Below, piece by piece: positions 27,087 through 35,528 of a stretch of DNA of 64,000 nucleotides. The DNA lies in the NCBI RefSeq assembly GCF_030063285.1, contig NZ_JASISU010000002.1, forward strand, positions 558,001 through 622,000, written 5' to 3'. Both the position numbers and the translations under genes were made by a program. Within the stretch, counting starts at the first letter, position 1, and every line of letters starts with the position of its first letter. Under the pieces are notes generated by a model. The model was not told the DNA's origin and made no database searches. It was given only the letters and a program-made list of their open reading frames with translations. This DNA is from Pseudarthrobacter sp. PS3-L1. Lineage in GTDB: Bacteria > Actinomycetota > Actinomycetes > Actinomycetales > Micrococcaceae.

Positions 27087-28418
27087 ATGACCCCTAACAT
27101 TCCGGACGTAACCGCAGCTGGCGCTCCTGCTGCCGAGTCCCCTCCCCACATCAACGTCGATGGATTCGAGAAATCCATCCCGGAAATCGTCGCCCTCTCA
27201 GAGCCACGCGAAGGTGTCCCCCTGGTCATCGAAACCGCCGCCGGGCTTCAACGCTGTGCCGCTGCACTCGCGGCCGGTACCGGTCCGGCAGGAGTCGATG
27301 CCGAACGGGCATCGGGATTCCGTTACGGCCAAAGGGCTTTCCTGGTCCAGATCAGGCGCGAGGGCGCCGGGTCCTGGCTTATTGATCCCGAGCCTTTTGA
27401 GGATCTGTCCATCATCAATGAAGCGCTTTCCGGGGTGGAATGGATTCTGCACGCCGCCAGCCAGGATCTCCCGTGCCTGTCCGAACTGGGCATGTGGCCG
27501 GACCGCCTTTTCGACACGGAACTGGCGGCACGACTTGCTGGCCTTCCCCGTGTGGGGCTGGCCGCGGTTATCGAACAACTCCTTGGTTTCGGACTCGCCA
27601 AAGAACACTCCGCTGCGGACTGGTCCACTAGGCCGCTACCCGAACCCTGGCTCCGCTACGCGGCCCTTGACGTCGAAGTCCTCGCGGAACTGCGCGAGGA
27701 GCTGGTGGAGCTCCTGGAAGCCGACGGGAAGCTGGAGTACGCGGAACAAGAATTCGCAGCGATCCTGACCGCAGGCGTGGCACCACCCCGGATCGATCCC
27801 TGGCGTAAAACCTCTGGTCTGCACCAGATCCGCGATCGTCGTCAGCTGGCAGCGGTTCGCGAACTGTGGATCGAGCGCGATGCACTGGCCCGCAAGCGGG
27901 ACGTGGCCCCTGGCCGGCTTATCCCCGATTCGGCCCTGGTTGCAGCAGCAAAAGCCATGCCCTCGACGGTCCCCCAGCTCCTCGGGACAAAAGGCTTTCA
28001 TGGCCGAGCTGCCCAGCGGGAAGCTCCGCGCTGGCTGCGTAGTATCGCCGCAGCACGTGACCTTCCAGAGCTGCCACCTCTGCACTTGGCCACCAACGCA
28101 CCCCCACCTCCGCGCGCCTGGGCTGACCGTGACCTTGCGGCAGCCGAGCGGCTCGCCACAGTCCGGCCCGTGCTGCAGGCCAAATCGGAGGAAGTCAACA
28201 TCCCGCTGGAGAACCTCCTCACCCCGGACTTCCTGCGCCGCGTTGCCTGGCGCCCGCCGTCTGACATCAGCATGGAGACTGTGGCGGAAAGCCTGCGGGA
28301 CTTGGGCGCGCGTGAATGGCAGCTGGGACTGGTGGTCCCCCTGATCACCCATGCCTTCCTCAATCCCCAGCCGCTGCCGGAAAAACCCACCGGCGAAAAC
28401 ACCCAGGCCGCCTCCTAG
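27087..28418 (+). CDS. rnd: Ribonuclease D
   Basis: RNase D is a 3'-to-5' exoribonuclease acting on tRNA and other RNA ends. The 443-residue protein has the DEDDy exonuclease residues D71 and E73 (GVDAERASG), D127 (HAASQDLPCL), and Y191 with D195 (RYAALDVEVL). An HRDC domain starts near 240 (RRQLAAVRELWIERDALARKRD) and is followed by a C-terminal helical region with Pro-rich linkers. It is plus-strand and downstream of DUF3000, the usual actinobacterial order. Confidence 0.94.
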   Translation: MTPNIPDVTAAGAPAAESPPHINVDGFEKSIPEIVALSEPREGVPLVIETAAGLQRCAAALAAGTGPAGVDAERASGFRYGQRAFLVQIRREGAGSWLIDPEPFEDLSIINEALSGVEWILHAASQDLPCLSELGMWPDRLFDTELAARLAGLPRVGLAAVIEQLLGFGLAKEHSAADWSTRPLPEPWLRYAALDVEVLAELREELVELLEADGKLEYAEQEFAAILTAGVAPPRIDPWRKTSGLHQIRDRRQLAAVRELWIERDALARKRDVAPGRLIPDSALVAAAKAMPSTVPQLLGTKGFHGRAAQREAPRWLRSIAAARDLPELPPLHLATNAPPPPRAWADRDLAAAERLATVRPVLQAKSEEVNIPLENLLTPDFLRRVAWRPPSDISMETVAESLRDLGAREWQLGLVVPLITHAFLNPQPLPEKPTGENTQAAS

Positions 28419-28474
28419 GGGCTCGGCCCCGCGGGGAACCCGGTTGCGTGCTGGACAGGCGCTCCTGGGCACTC

Positions 28475-28503
28475 TTGCGCCGCAAGTTACTCACCAGTAA
28501 CAT
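28475..28503 (+). promoter_or_regulatory. fadA promoter with embedded palindromic operator
   Basis: TTGCGC (28475-28480) and TAACAT (28498-28503) are spaced by exactly 17 bp. GTTACT-CACC-AGTAAC (28486-28501) is a 6-bp inverted repeat lying between and partly over the -10 box. A regulator bound there would block RNA polymerase. The position ahead of beta-oxidation genes suggests a fatty-acid-responsive TetR-type repressor, which is an inference. Confidence 0.6.
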
Positions 28504-28562
28504 TAGGGTCACTGCTGTTCGCGCAGGCTTGAGCTACAGACCGTCTCGATGAGGAGCACTTT

Positions 28563-29840
28563 GTGAGTCCAGAACGTACCCCCGGAACCCCCCGAGCCGT
28601 CCGCGACGTCGTCTTTGTTGATGGCGTCCGGACACCCTTTGGGCGTGCGGGCGAAAAGGGTATTTACGCCGGTACCCGCGCCGATGACCTCATGGTCAAG
28701 TGCATCCGAGATCTCATGCGGCGCAACCCAACACTTCCTGCGGAACGAATCGACGAGGTAGCTGTCGCTGCCACCACGCAGACAGGGGATCAAGGCCTGA
28801 CCCTCGGCCGGACAGCGGCCCTCCTCGCCGGACTGCCTAGGACAGTGCCGGGCTTTGCGATCGACAGAATGTGCGCTGGTGCCATGACGGCTGTAACGAC
28901 CACAGCCAGTGGAATCGGGTTTGGTGCCTACGACGTTGTCATTGCTGGTGGTGTCGAGCACATGGGAAACCACCCCATGGGGTCCGGGGTCGATCCCAAT
29001 CCACGTTTCATGTCGGAGCGGCTGGTGGATCCAGCAGCCCTGAACATGGGAAACACGGCCGAAAATCTCCATGACAGATTCCCGGCAATCACCAAAGACC
29101 GGACAGATGCCTACGCTGTCGCATCACAGCAGAAATTTGGCGCAGCCCTCGACGCAGGGCATATACAGCCAGATTTGGTTCCCGTGGCCACCATGAAACC
29201 TGGACAGGGATGGACAGTCCACACCACGGACGAGCCGCCGCGCCCCGCAACCACACGCGCTGACCTCGCGGGGCTCAGGACTCCCTTCCGAGCCCATGGG
29301 CGGGTAACTGCCGGAAACGCCGCCGGGCTTAATGACGGTGCCACAGCCGCAATCCTCGCTTCCTCGGAGACAGCACAGGAGCTCGGCCTTCCCGTGAAGA
29401 TGCGTCTTGTCAGCTTTGCCTATGCCGGAGTAGAGCCGGAAGTCATGGGGATCGGCCCCGTGCCAGCCACGGAAAAAGCACTCCGCAACGCTGGCCTGGA
29501 CATCAACGACATTGGCCTGTTCGAGATCAACGAAGCCTTCGCCGTCCAGGTTCTCAGCTTCCTGGACCACTTCGGGATCGCCGACGACGACCCTCGCGTC
29601 AACCGCTATGGCGGGGCGATCGCCGTCGGCCATCCCTTGGCGTCCTCTGGTGTCCGGCTGATGACCCAGCTGGCGCACCAGTTCGCTGCGGATCACAGTG
29701 TTCGGTACGGCATCACCACCATGTGTATCGGGCTGGGCATGGGTGCCACAGTGATCTGGGAAAACCCCAACCACGCTGAGTACAGCGGCCAGGCCACGAG
29801 TTCCCTGGGCGCAGCAGCAGAAAAAGGAGCACAGGCATGA
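28563..29840 (+). CDS. fadA: Acetyl-CoA acyltransferase (3-ketoacyl-CoA thiolase)
   Basis: FadA performs the thiolytic last step of fatty-acid beta-oxidation. The 425-residue thiolase has the nucleophile C104 in DRMCAGAMTAV, the motif FEINEAFAVQ with an active-site Asn/Glu, the His of GHPLASSG, and the acid/base Cys in TTMCIGLGMG. The GTG start at 28563 has GAGGAG upstream. It overlaps the next gene by 4 nt, giving a FadA-FadB pair that presumably forms the trifunctional complex. Confidence 0.95.
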   Translation: MSPERTPGTPRAVRDVVFVDGVRTPFGRAGEKGIYAGTRADDLMVKCIRDLMRRNPTLPAERIDEVAVAATTQTGDQGLTLGRTAALLAGLPRTVPGFAIDRMCAGAMTAVTTTASGIGFGAYDVVIAGGVEHMGNHPMGSGVDPNPRFMSERLVDPAALNMGNTAENLHDRFPAITKDRTDAYAVASQQKFGAALDAGHIQPDLVPVATMKPGQGWTVHTTDEPPRPATTRADLAGLRTPFRAHGRVTAGNAAGLNDGATAAILASSETAQELGLPVKMRLVSFAYAGVEPEVMGIGPVPATEKALRNAGLDINDIGLFEINEAFAVQVLSFLDHFGIADDDPRVNRYGGAIAVGHPLASSGVRLMTQLAHQFAADHSVRYGITTMCIGLGMGATVIWENPNHAEYSGQATSSLGAAAEKGAQA

Positions 29841-31975
29841 GCGCCAAGGATTTCACCAGGCTCGCTGAACTTTTCCCGGACGAAACCATAACGCACTCTT
29901 ATGTGCAGGACATAGTCCTGCCGGGTGTCGATGGAGCCAGCCCCGGTACTTTCGCGCTCATCACACTGGACAATGGCCTGGACCACACCAAGCCCACCAC
30001 CCTGGGCCCCAACACGTTGATCGAACTGGGTGCCGTCCTAGAAGCACTGCGCGACCGGGCCGTCAAGGGTGAGATTGTTGGTGTTGGCGTCACTGGCAAA
30101 CCCTATTTCCTGGTGGCTGGCGCAGACCTCTCTGCGGTGAAGACCCTTGATAACCCAGAGCACGGGCTGTGGATGGCCCAACTGGGCCACGATGTCTACA
30201 ACACCCTCGCCACCATGGGTGTCCCCAGCTTTGCATTCATCAACGGCGTCGCACTGGGCGGCGGGCTGGAAATCGCACTGCAGTCCACCTACCGCACTGT
30301 GTCCACCGGCGCCGGAGCCCTGGCATTGCCCGAGGCTTTTATCGGCCTTGTCCCCGGCTGGGGTGGGGTCTACCTCCTGCCGCGCCTGATAGGGCCGGAA
30401 AACGCCACCAAGGTGATGATCACGAATCCGCTGAGCAACAACCGCACGCTGGGCGGGCCTGAAGCGTTTGCCATGGGAATGGCAGATGCTCTTTTTGAAC
30501 CAGCAGATTTTGTGGAGCAGTCAGTGGCCTGGGCAGCCCAGGTCATCGCTGGAAACATCGTGCCGGAGCGGACCCAGAGTGTTGATCCGATGGATAAGGT
30601 CGTGACGGAACGCTGGGACGCGGCCATTGCGGCGGCGAGGACCTTCGTGGAGTCCAAGACTTCCAACGCCGCGCCGGCACCAGGAAGAGTCCTGGACATC
30701 ATGGCAGCGAACCGGACCATGACGGCAGCAGAATCCGCTGAGCTCGAATGCACGACGCTGGCGGAACTCATGCAGACCGACGAATTCCGCTCTACGGTCT
30801 ATGCTTTCCTGGACCTGGTGCAGCGTCGTTCCAAGCGCCCAGCCGGTGCACCGGACCGCAAGCTTGCCCGCCCCGTCACCAAGGTGGGTGTCGTGGGCGC
30901 CGGACTCATGGCCGGGCAGTTAGCGTTGCTTTTCGCCAAACAGCTCAAGGTCCCCGTGATCATGACGGATATCGACCAGGAACGGGTGGACCGCGGCATA
31001 GCGCATGTGCACGCCGAGGTAGACAAGCTGCTGGCGAAGAAGCGCGTCAGCCAGGACGCTGCCAACCGAACGAAGGCACTGATTACGGGGTCCGTATCGA
31101 AAGAGGCGTTTGCTGACGCTGACTTTGTGATCGAGGCTGTCTTTGAAGAACTTGGTCTCAAAAAGCAGGTGTTCGCCGAGATCGAAGCGATAGTCCGGCC
31201 GGACTGCATCCTCGCCACAAACACGTCGTCGCTCTCTGTCACAGCCATGGCGGAGGACCTGGAGCACCCAGAGCGGCTGGTGGGATTCCATTTCTTCAAC
31301 CCAGTGGCTGTCATGCCATTGCTGGAGATCGTCCGTGCCCCAAAAACTGATGACGCGGTCCTGGCAACCGCCTTCGAGCTGGCCAAGGGCCTGAAGAAGA
31401 AAGCAGTGCTGGTCAAGGATGCCGCAGCATTCGTGGTGAACAGGATCCTGCTCCGACTCATGGGAGAGGTCATTGCTGCGTTCGACGAGGGAACACCCGC
31501 AGACGTTGCCGACCGGGCGCTGCGACCCATGGGACTTCCCATGACCCCTTTCACCCTTGGTGCAATGGTGGGCCTTCCCGTGGCACAGCATGTCCAGGAA
31601 TCCTTGCACGAGGCTTTCGGCGACCGCTTCCAGGTTTCCGCCAACCTCCAGACGATGATCGACCACAAAATCCCAGCGCTCTGGGCGCCTGCTGAAGACG
31701 GCGGCCACGTCATTCCGGCGTCCACAAGTGAGTTGCTGACCTTCGGCTCCAATCCCTCAACGGCAGCGGAAGTTCTTCGCAGGACCGAAGACGCCCTGGC
31801 CCAAGAGGTGGGTTTCATGCTTGATGAAGGCGTTGTTGCGGGGCCAGAGGACATCGACCTCTGCATGATCCGCGGTGCTGGCTGGCCGATGTTCCTTGGC
31901 GGCATTACGCCGTACCTGGACCGCGTGGGCGCTTCCGAGCGGATGACTGGGCGACTCTTCCACCCGGCTGGGTAG
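29837..31975 (+). CDS. fadB: Multifunctional enoyl-CoA hydratase/3-hydroxyacyl-CoA dehydrogenase
   Basis: This 712-residue protein combines a crotonase domain (about 15-230, with AGADLSAV, GGGLEIAL and PEAFIGLVPGWGG) with an NAD-binding 3-hydroxyacyl-CoA dehydrogenase domain from about 345 (KVGVVGAGLMAGQLALLF). Two C-terminal dehydrogenase domains follow (FFNPVAVMPLLEIV and RGAGWPMFLGG). It would hydrate and oxidise the acyl-CoA substrates that FadA then cleaves. The ATGA overlap with fadA indicates coupled translation. A 22-bp hairpin lies 30 bp after its stop. Confidence 0.95.
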   Translation: MSAKDFTRLAELFPDETITHSYVQDIVLPGVDGASPGTFALITLDNGLDHTKPTTLGPNTLIELGAVLEALRDRAVKGEIVGVGVTGKPYFLVAGADLSAVKTLDNPEHGLWMAQLGHDVYNTLATMGVPSFAFINGVALGGGLEIALQSTYRTVSTGAGALALPEAFIGLVPGWGGVYLLPRLIGPENATKVMITNPLSNNRTLGGPEAFAMGMADALFEPADFVEQSVAWAAQVIAGNIVPERTQSVDPMDKVVTERWDAAIAAARTFVESKTSNAAPAPGRVLDIMAANRTMTAAESAELECTTLAELMQTDEFRSTVYAFLDLVQRRSKRPAGAPDRKLARPVTKVGVVGAGLMAGQLALLFAKQLKVPVIMTDIDQERVDRGIAHVHAEVDKLLAKKRVSQDAANRTKALITGSVSKEAFADADFVIEAVFEELGLKKQVFAEIEAIVRPDCILATNTSSLSVTAMAEDLEHPERLVGFHFFNPVAVMPLLEIVRAPKTDDAVLATAFELAKGLKKKAVLVKDAAAFVVNRILLRLMGEVIAAFDEGTPADVADRALRPMGLPMTPFTLGAMVGLPVAQHVQESLHEAFGDRFQVSANLQTMIDHKIPALWAPAEDGGHVIPASTSELLTFGSNPSTAAEVLRRTEDALAQEVGFMLDEGVVAGPEDIDLCMIRGAGWPMFLGGITPYLDRVGASERMTGRLFHPAG

Positions 31976-32004
31976 GCTGGCCTGGACGTACCCGTTCCAC
32001 CATT

Positions 32005-32053
32005 GATGCAGCAGGGCACCGTCCCATCGCGTGGGACGGTGCCCTGCTGCATC
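32005..32053. terminator. 22-bp bidirectional terminator hairpin
   Basis: Positions 32005-32026 and 32032-32053 are exact inverted complements around a 5-nt loop, starting GATGCAGCAGG and ending CCTGCTGCATC. There is little T-run on either side. It lies between the convergent fadB and ECF ATPase genes, and its right arm covers two bases of the ATPase stop codon. Confidence 0.8.
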
Positions 32054-33647
32054 ACGGCTCCGCAGGCACCAGTATGCCGTCGGACAAAACCAGGGTTTTG
32101 TGCGCTGCCTCAGCGGCAAAGTCAACGTCGTGGGTGACCAGCACGACGGCGGCGCCCGCCGCTGCGGCTACGTGGATTGCCCGCACCAGGAACCGCCGCC
32201 CATGACCGTCAAGGGCTACTGTCGGTTCGTCCAGCAGCAAAATGGCGGGACGACGAGCCAGGACGGTGGCGAGGGCAAGGAGACGCTGCTGGGAAGCTGG
32301 CAGCTCGGCAGGGTGGCGCGAGGAGGCTCCGGAGAGTCCCACCACGTCCAGGGCATGGGTTGCGGCGGCAGCGATCGTGCCTGCCGAGCCAGACAGGCCG
32401 AAAGCCACCTCACGTTGCGCCGTACGTTCGAAGAGCTGGTCCCTGGGCTGTTGAAAAAGTAGTCCCACCGCCGCGGCAACCGTCCCTGTCGCCTGCCCGG
32501 CAATGTCCTTCCCCTCGATCAAGACAGAACCGCTGTCCGGCTGCAGCAGACCATTGAAGTGCCGCAGAAGCGTGGATTTCCCGGCACCGTTAGGGCCCGT
32601 TATTGCGATGACCTCACCCGCCTGAAGCGACAGGTTGACCCCGCGCAGGACCGTGTTCGGGGGAACGGCGCGCTGGGCGTTGCGCCGACGCAAGGGCCTG
32701 CGTTGCCGGGCCACCGGGCCAAACGCGAACTGGACGTCAGTCAGTTGTGCGGCAGGGAATTTTGAGCCGCCGAGATCCGGGGGTAACGCACGATGGGCTG
32801 ACCCATCTGGCATCAGCTGGGCATCGACGGGTAGATCGGTTGCTGGGGTGCTCCCCACCCCGCCGCAGCCTGCCGAGACCACCAGGCCCGCAGCAGCGAG
32901 TGCCGTAAAGTCAGGCAGTTCAGCCATGATTCCACCAGCACTCAGGCTACCTTCCTGCAGGAGGAACCAGTGACCAGCGGCACGCACCAGGGCATCCACG
33001 CACTGGCTGAGGACAAGGACTGCCGTCCCCCGGCCAGCGAGATCGCGCATGAGGGTTACCAGCCCTGCCGCTGCTTCCGCGTCAAGGGATGCAGCCGGCT
33101 CGTCGAGAATCAGGACCTCCGGATTCATGATGACAACGCACCCGATGGCAAGCTTTCGCAGCTCTCCACCGGAGAGCGTGGTGGGGCTGTGCTCCAGGAG
33201 GTGCGTCAACCCAAGACGTCCGGCAACATGCTGCACGCTCTCCCGCATGGCAGCAGGGCTCACCCCACGGTTCTCTAGTCCGAAGGCAAGCTCCTCCCCC
33301 ACTGTCGCCCGGACCATGGAGAGCACAGTTGTGCTGTCCTGCGGCACATACCCCACATGGCGGGCCCACTCCGCGGCATTGATGGCTGGATCATCGTCGG
33401 TTCCCTCGAAATGGAGTATCTGGCCAGCGACCTCAAGGACACCGGAGAGAAGGCCTGAGTTCCCTGGCCTCGACCACCCGCCCAGCAGTCTGCCGAGAGT
33501 GGTTTTTCCGCTGCCGGAGGCTCCAAGAAGGGCCGTGATGGTACCTCGTCGCAGGGCGAGTTCCAGCCCCGTCAGCACGGGACCTGCTTCGTCGTGGAAG
33601 GTGAAGTGCTCCACACAGGCGCGGAGAACCGAGCTTTCTTCGGTCAC
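32052..33647 (-). CDS. ecfA: Fused two-NBD ECF transporter ATPase
   Basis: This protein powers an energy-coupling-factor importer. The 531 residues hold two ABC domains joined by a linker of about 70 residues. NBD1 has Walker A (42-49), signature LSGGE (158-162) and Walker B VLILDEP (178-184), but the usual switch His is replaced in LVLSQCVDAL (about 211-220). NBD2 has Walker A (351-358), Walker B LLLDEP (470-475) and switch H506 (VTHDVDF), but its signature reads LPASQ (449-453). In a sandwich dimer this leaves one canonical and one doubly degenerate ATP site. The gene overlaps ecfT by 4 nt. Confidence 0.9.
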   Translation of the reverse strand: MTEESSVLRACVEHFTFHDEAGPVLTGLELALRRGTITALLGASGSGKTTLGRLLGGWSRPGNSGLLSGVLEVAGQILHFEGTDDDPAINAAEWARHVGYVPQDSTTVLSMVRATVGEELAFGLENRGVSPAAMRESVQHVAGRLGLTHLLEHSPTTLSGGELRKLAIGCVVIMNPEVLILDEPAASLDAEAAAGLVTLMRDLAGRGTAVLVLSQCVDALVRAAGHWFLLQEGSLSAGGIMAELPDFTALAAAGLVVSAGCGGVGSTPATDLPVDAQLMPDGSAHRALPPDLGGSKFPAAQLTDVQFAFGPVARQRRPLRRRNAQRAVPPNTVLRGVNLSLQAGEVIAITGPNGAGKSTLLRHFNGLLQPDSGSVLIEGKDIAGQATGTVAAAVGLLFQQPRDQLFERTAQREVAFGLSGSAGTIAAAATHALDVVGLSGASSRHPAELPASQQRLLALATVLARRPAILLLDEPTVALDGHGRRFLVRAIHVAAAAGAAVVLVTHDVDFAAEAAHKTLVLSDGILVPAEP

Positions 33648-34393
33648 CAGTTCCCACCCGGCAGACTACTGGAGAGCCGGAGGCCCACAACAACGGCGGC
33701 GCATAAGAGAACGAGCCAGCGCAGGATCCGCTGCGGCAACGGATCCTGGACCTGTCGGTAACTAGTCGGCCTGGCGGCCGAAACAAATCCCCGGGCCTCA
33801 AGGGCCTGGGCCCGGCCGGAAGCTTCTTCCACCAGTGACAACACCAACGGCAAAGCCTGCAGCCGGAACGCTGCAATACGGGAGGGAAGATGCCGTCGGA
33901 TGACCAGGCCGCGCGCTTCCTGGGCCTGGCGGATACGTAGCTGTTGCTGACCGATGGCAGGTACCAGAGCCAGCGTTGCGGCCAGCACAAATGCCACCCG
34001 GCCGGAAACGCCCCTGGCGGAGAGTGCTGCCACCAGGTCGGGAACACTGACCGTGCACGAAAATACCAGCAGGGGCACCACTGCGGCGCCAATCCGGGAG
34101 GCGCGTTCAGCGGCAAAAGTGAGCCCCTCTATGGTCACTCGGGCCGGTCCCCACTGTGCAATGACTGTGGTTCCCTCCGGGAAGAACAGCCCGTGCACCA
34201 TGAACAGCGCCAGGCAGAGAGGCACCAGGATCATAGCCGAGGCAGCAAGAACCTGGGCTCCACGCCCGGACATGAACGACAGCGCTGCTGCCGTCGCCAT
34301 GACCGCAAGGGACAACGGCACGCTTGCTGCCGCCGTCGTCACGACGGCGGCACTGCCAGCGATGGCCAGGGACGTGAGCGGGTGGAGTTTCAT
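33644..34393 (-). CDS. ecfT: ECF transporter transmembrane subunit EcfT
   Basis: EcfT is the scaffold that links the ATPase to the S component. The 249-residue protein has hydrophobic helices in the first half (about 8-72) and at 103-150. The cytoplasmic coupling helices carry the two EcfT-type Ala-Arg-Gly motifs, QEARG (158-162) and LEARG (198-202). Its start overlaps nothing upstream, lying 31 bp after the S-component stop, while its stop overlaps the ATPase start by 4 nt. Confidence 0.9.
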   Translation of the reverse strand: MKLHPLTSLAIAGSAAVVTTAAASVPLSLAVMATAAALSFMSGRGAQVLAASAMILVPLCLALFMVHGLFFPEGTTVIAQWGPARVTIEGLTFAAERASRIGAAVVPLLVFSCTVSVPDLVAALSARGVSGRVAFVLAATLALVPAIGQQQLRIRQAQEARGLVIRRHLPSRIAAFRLQALPLVLSLVEEASGRAQALEARGFVSAARPTSYRQVQDPLPQRILRWLVLLCAAVVVGLRLSSSLPGGNW

Positions 34394-34424
34394 GGGTACC
34401 TAGGCGGAACCGCGGAGAAGGTCG

Positions 34425-35246
34425 TCAGTTGGTGGCGTCGTCGCGGCCCGTCCCGGCAAGGACGTTATGGCGTCGGACAAAGGGGAACTGCAGCCGGGCC
34501 CGCCGCGGAAGTGCATAGACCAGGAGAGCCACAAGGGTAAAGACGATCGCCTTGTCCATGGGGTCCGAAAGGAGCGCCTGCTTGGTAATGGCGGCGAAGA
34601 GCGTATCGCCCATGGCGCGAAATGCGCTCACAATGGCGCCCGTAGCGACCCCGGAGGTACCGCCAAAGACAAACGCCGCCACGGGTGCTGACACCACGCC
34701 ACCAATGATCCCGGTGAGGAAGCCTGCGATCGGCGCGAAATAGAAGCGGCGGAAGAGACCGTAGCGTGCGGCCAGTCCGGCGAGGGCACCAATGAGTGCA
34801 GCTCCTGCTGCGAACGGCAGGACTGTCGGGTTGAAGAAGGACCAGATGATGCTGCTCAGTGCGCCTGTTGCAGCTCCGGCAGCGGGTCCCGCCAGCACAG
34901 CAATCAGCACGGTGCCTATGGCATCAAGGTAAAACGGCACCAGGGTACTTCCGACAAATTGTCCGAGCACAATATTGAGCACCAGGGCCACCGGGATGAG
35001 GACCAGCGTGCTCGCCGGCAGGGTAGGCAGAACGGCCATGATAAGGAGAATGGCGCCCACGAGGAAACCAGACAGCGCGATCAACGCCGCTGCACTGCCG
35101 GGACCGCCCGCGATGTCAGAAGGTTGGTTGAGGACCAGATAGGCATAGGTTCCCGCAATGGCGAGGGCACCAAGAATTTCGAGCAGGCGCCGCTTGCGCG
35201 CAGCCGCGGGGGCCGGCGCGGGCAGCGTCAGGGAGGTCGATGACAT
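34425..35246 (-). CDS. ECF transporter substrate-binding S component
   Basis: This 273-residue membrane protein has at least six hydrophobic segments and the S-component feature FYLDAIGTVLIAVLAGPAAG followed by ALSSIIW, the region where many S components contact EcfT and substrate. I cannot assign a vitamin; the flanking genes give no clear hint. The frame is open to 35402, but the ATG at 35246 has AAGGAAC upstream and begins the N-terminal leader. A structured leader lies 110-170 nt upstream. The gene heads the S-T-AA operon. Confidence 0.85.
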   Translation of the reverse strand: MSSTSLTLPAPAPAAARKRRLLEILGALAIAGTYAYLVLNQPSDIAGGPGSAAALIALSGFLVGAILLIMAVLPTLPASTLVLIPVALVLNIVLGQFVGSTLVPFYLDAIGTVLIAVLAGPAAGAATGALSSIIWSFFNPTVLPFAAGAALIGALAGLAARYGLFRRFYFAPIAGFLTGIIGGVVSAPVAAFVFGGTSGVATGAIVSAFRAMGDTLFAAITKQALLSDPMDKAIVFTLVALLVYALPRRARLQFPFVRRHNVLAGTGRDDATN

Positions 35247-35358
35247 TGAAGTTCCTTCAGGGTTTGGGGCGCTGGTCCGAATACTTCCAGATCCTGCTTT
35301 TCCAGACGCGATGCACCCACCACCTCCGCAGTATGCGGCGGCAAAGGTCGGAACATCA

Positions 35359-35417
35359 TGGACGCCGCCTATGTCACCTGAGCGGCAACCGGAGGTACTC
35401 ATTGCCCTTCCGGTCCA
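35359..35417 (-). ncRNA. Candidate structured leader RNA of the ECF operon
   Basis: On the minus strand a compact three-way junction can be drawn. P1 is TGGAC (35417-35413) with GTCCA (35363-35359). P2 is CGGAAGG (35412-35406) with CCTCCG (about 35395-35390), with a bulged A. P3 is GCCGC (35386-35382) with GCGGC (35368-35364). Only two unpaired bases separate P2 and P3. It does not match the TPP, cobalamin, SAM or FMN consensus as I know them. It may be an unrecognised regulatory RNA or a chance fold. Confidence 0.35.
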
Positions 35418-35528
35418 GCACTGAGTCTACCGGGAAAGCCATCGGGGCTCGCCGCGCTGCCGCATGGAGTGATGATCCCCTAGGCTGGTTCTGGGCGGCT
35501 GGCCGTCCACTGACCCGAAAGGCCCAGA

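Noticed and set aside
30799..32055. 418-codon open frame opposite fadB
   Set aside because: The composition is Ser/Arg/Thr-rich with no motifs, and it lies across well-supported dehydrogenase domains.
35247..35528. TPP, cobalamin or FMN riboswitch before the ECF operon
   Set aside because: The conserved CUGAGA/GAUNUGG, B12-box and RFN blocks are absent on the minus strand.
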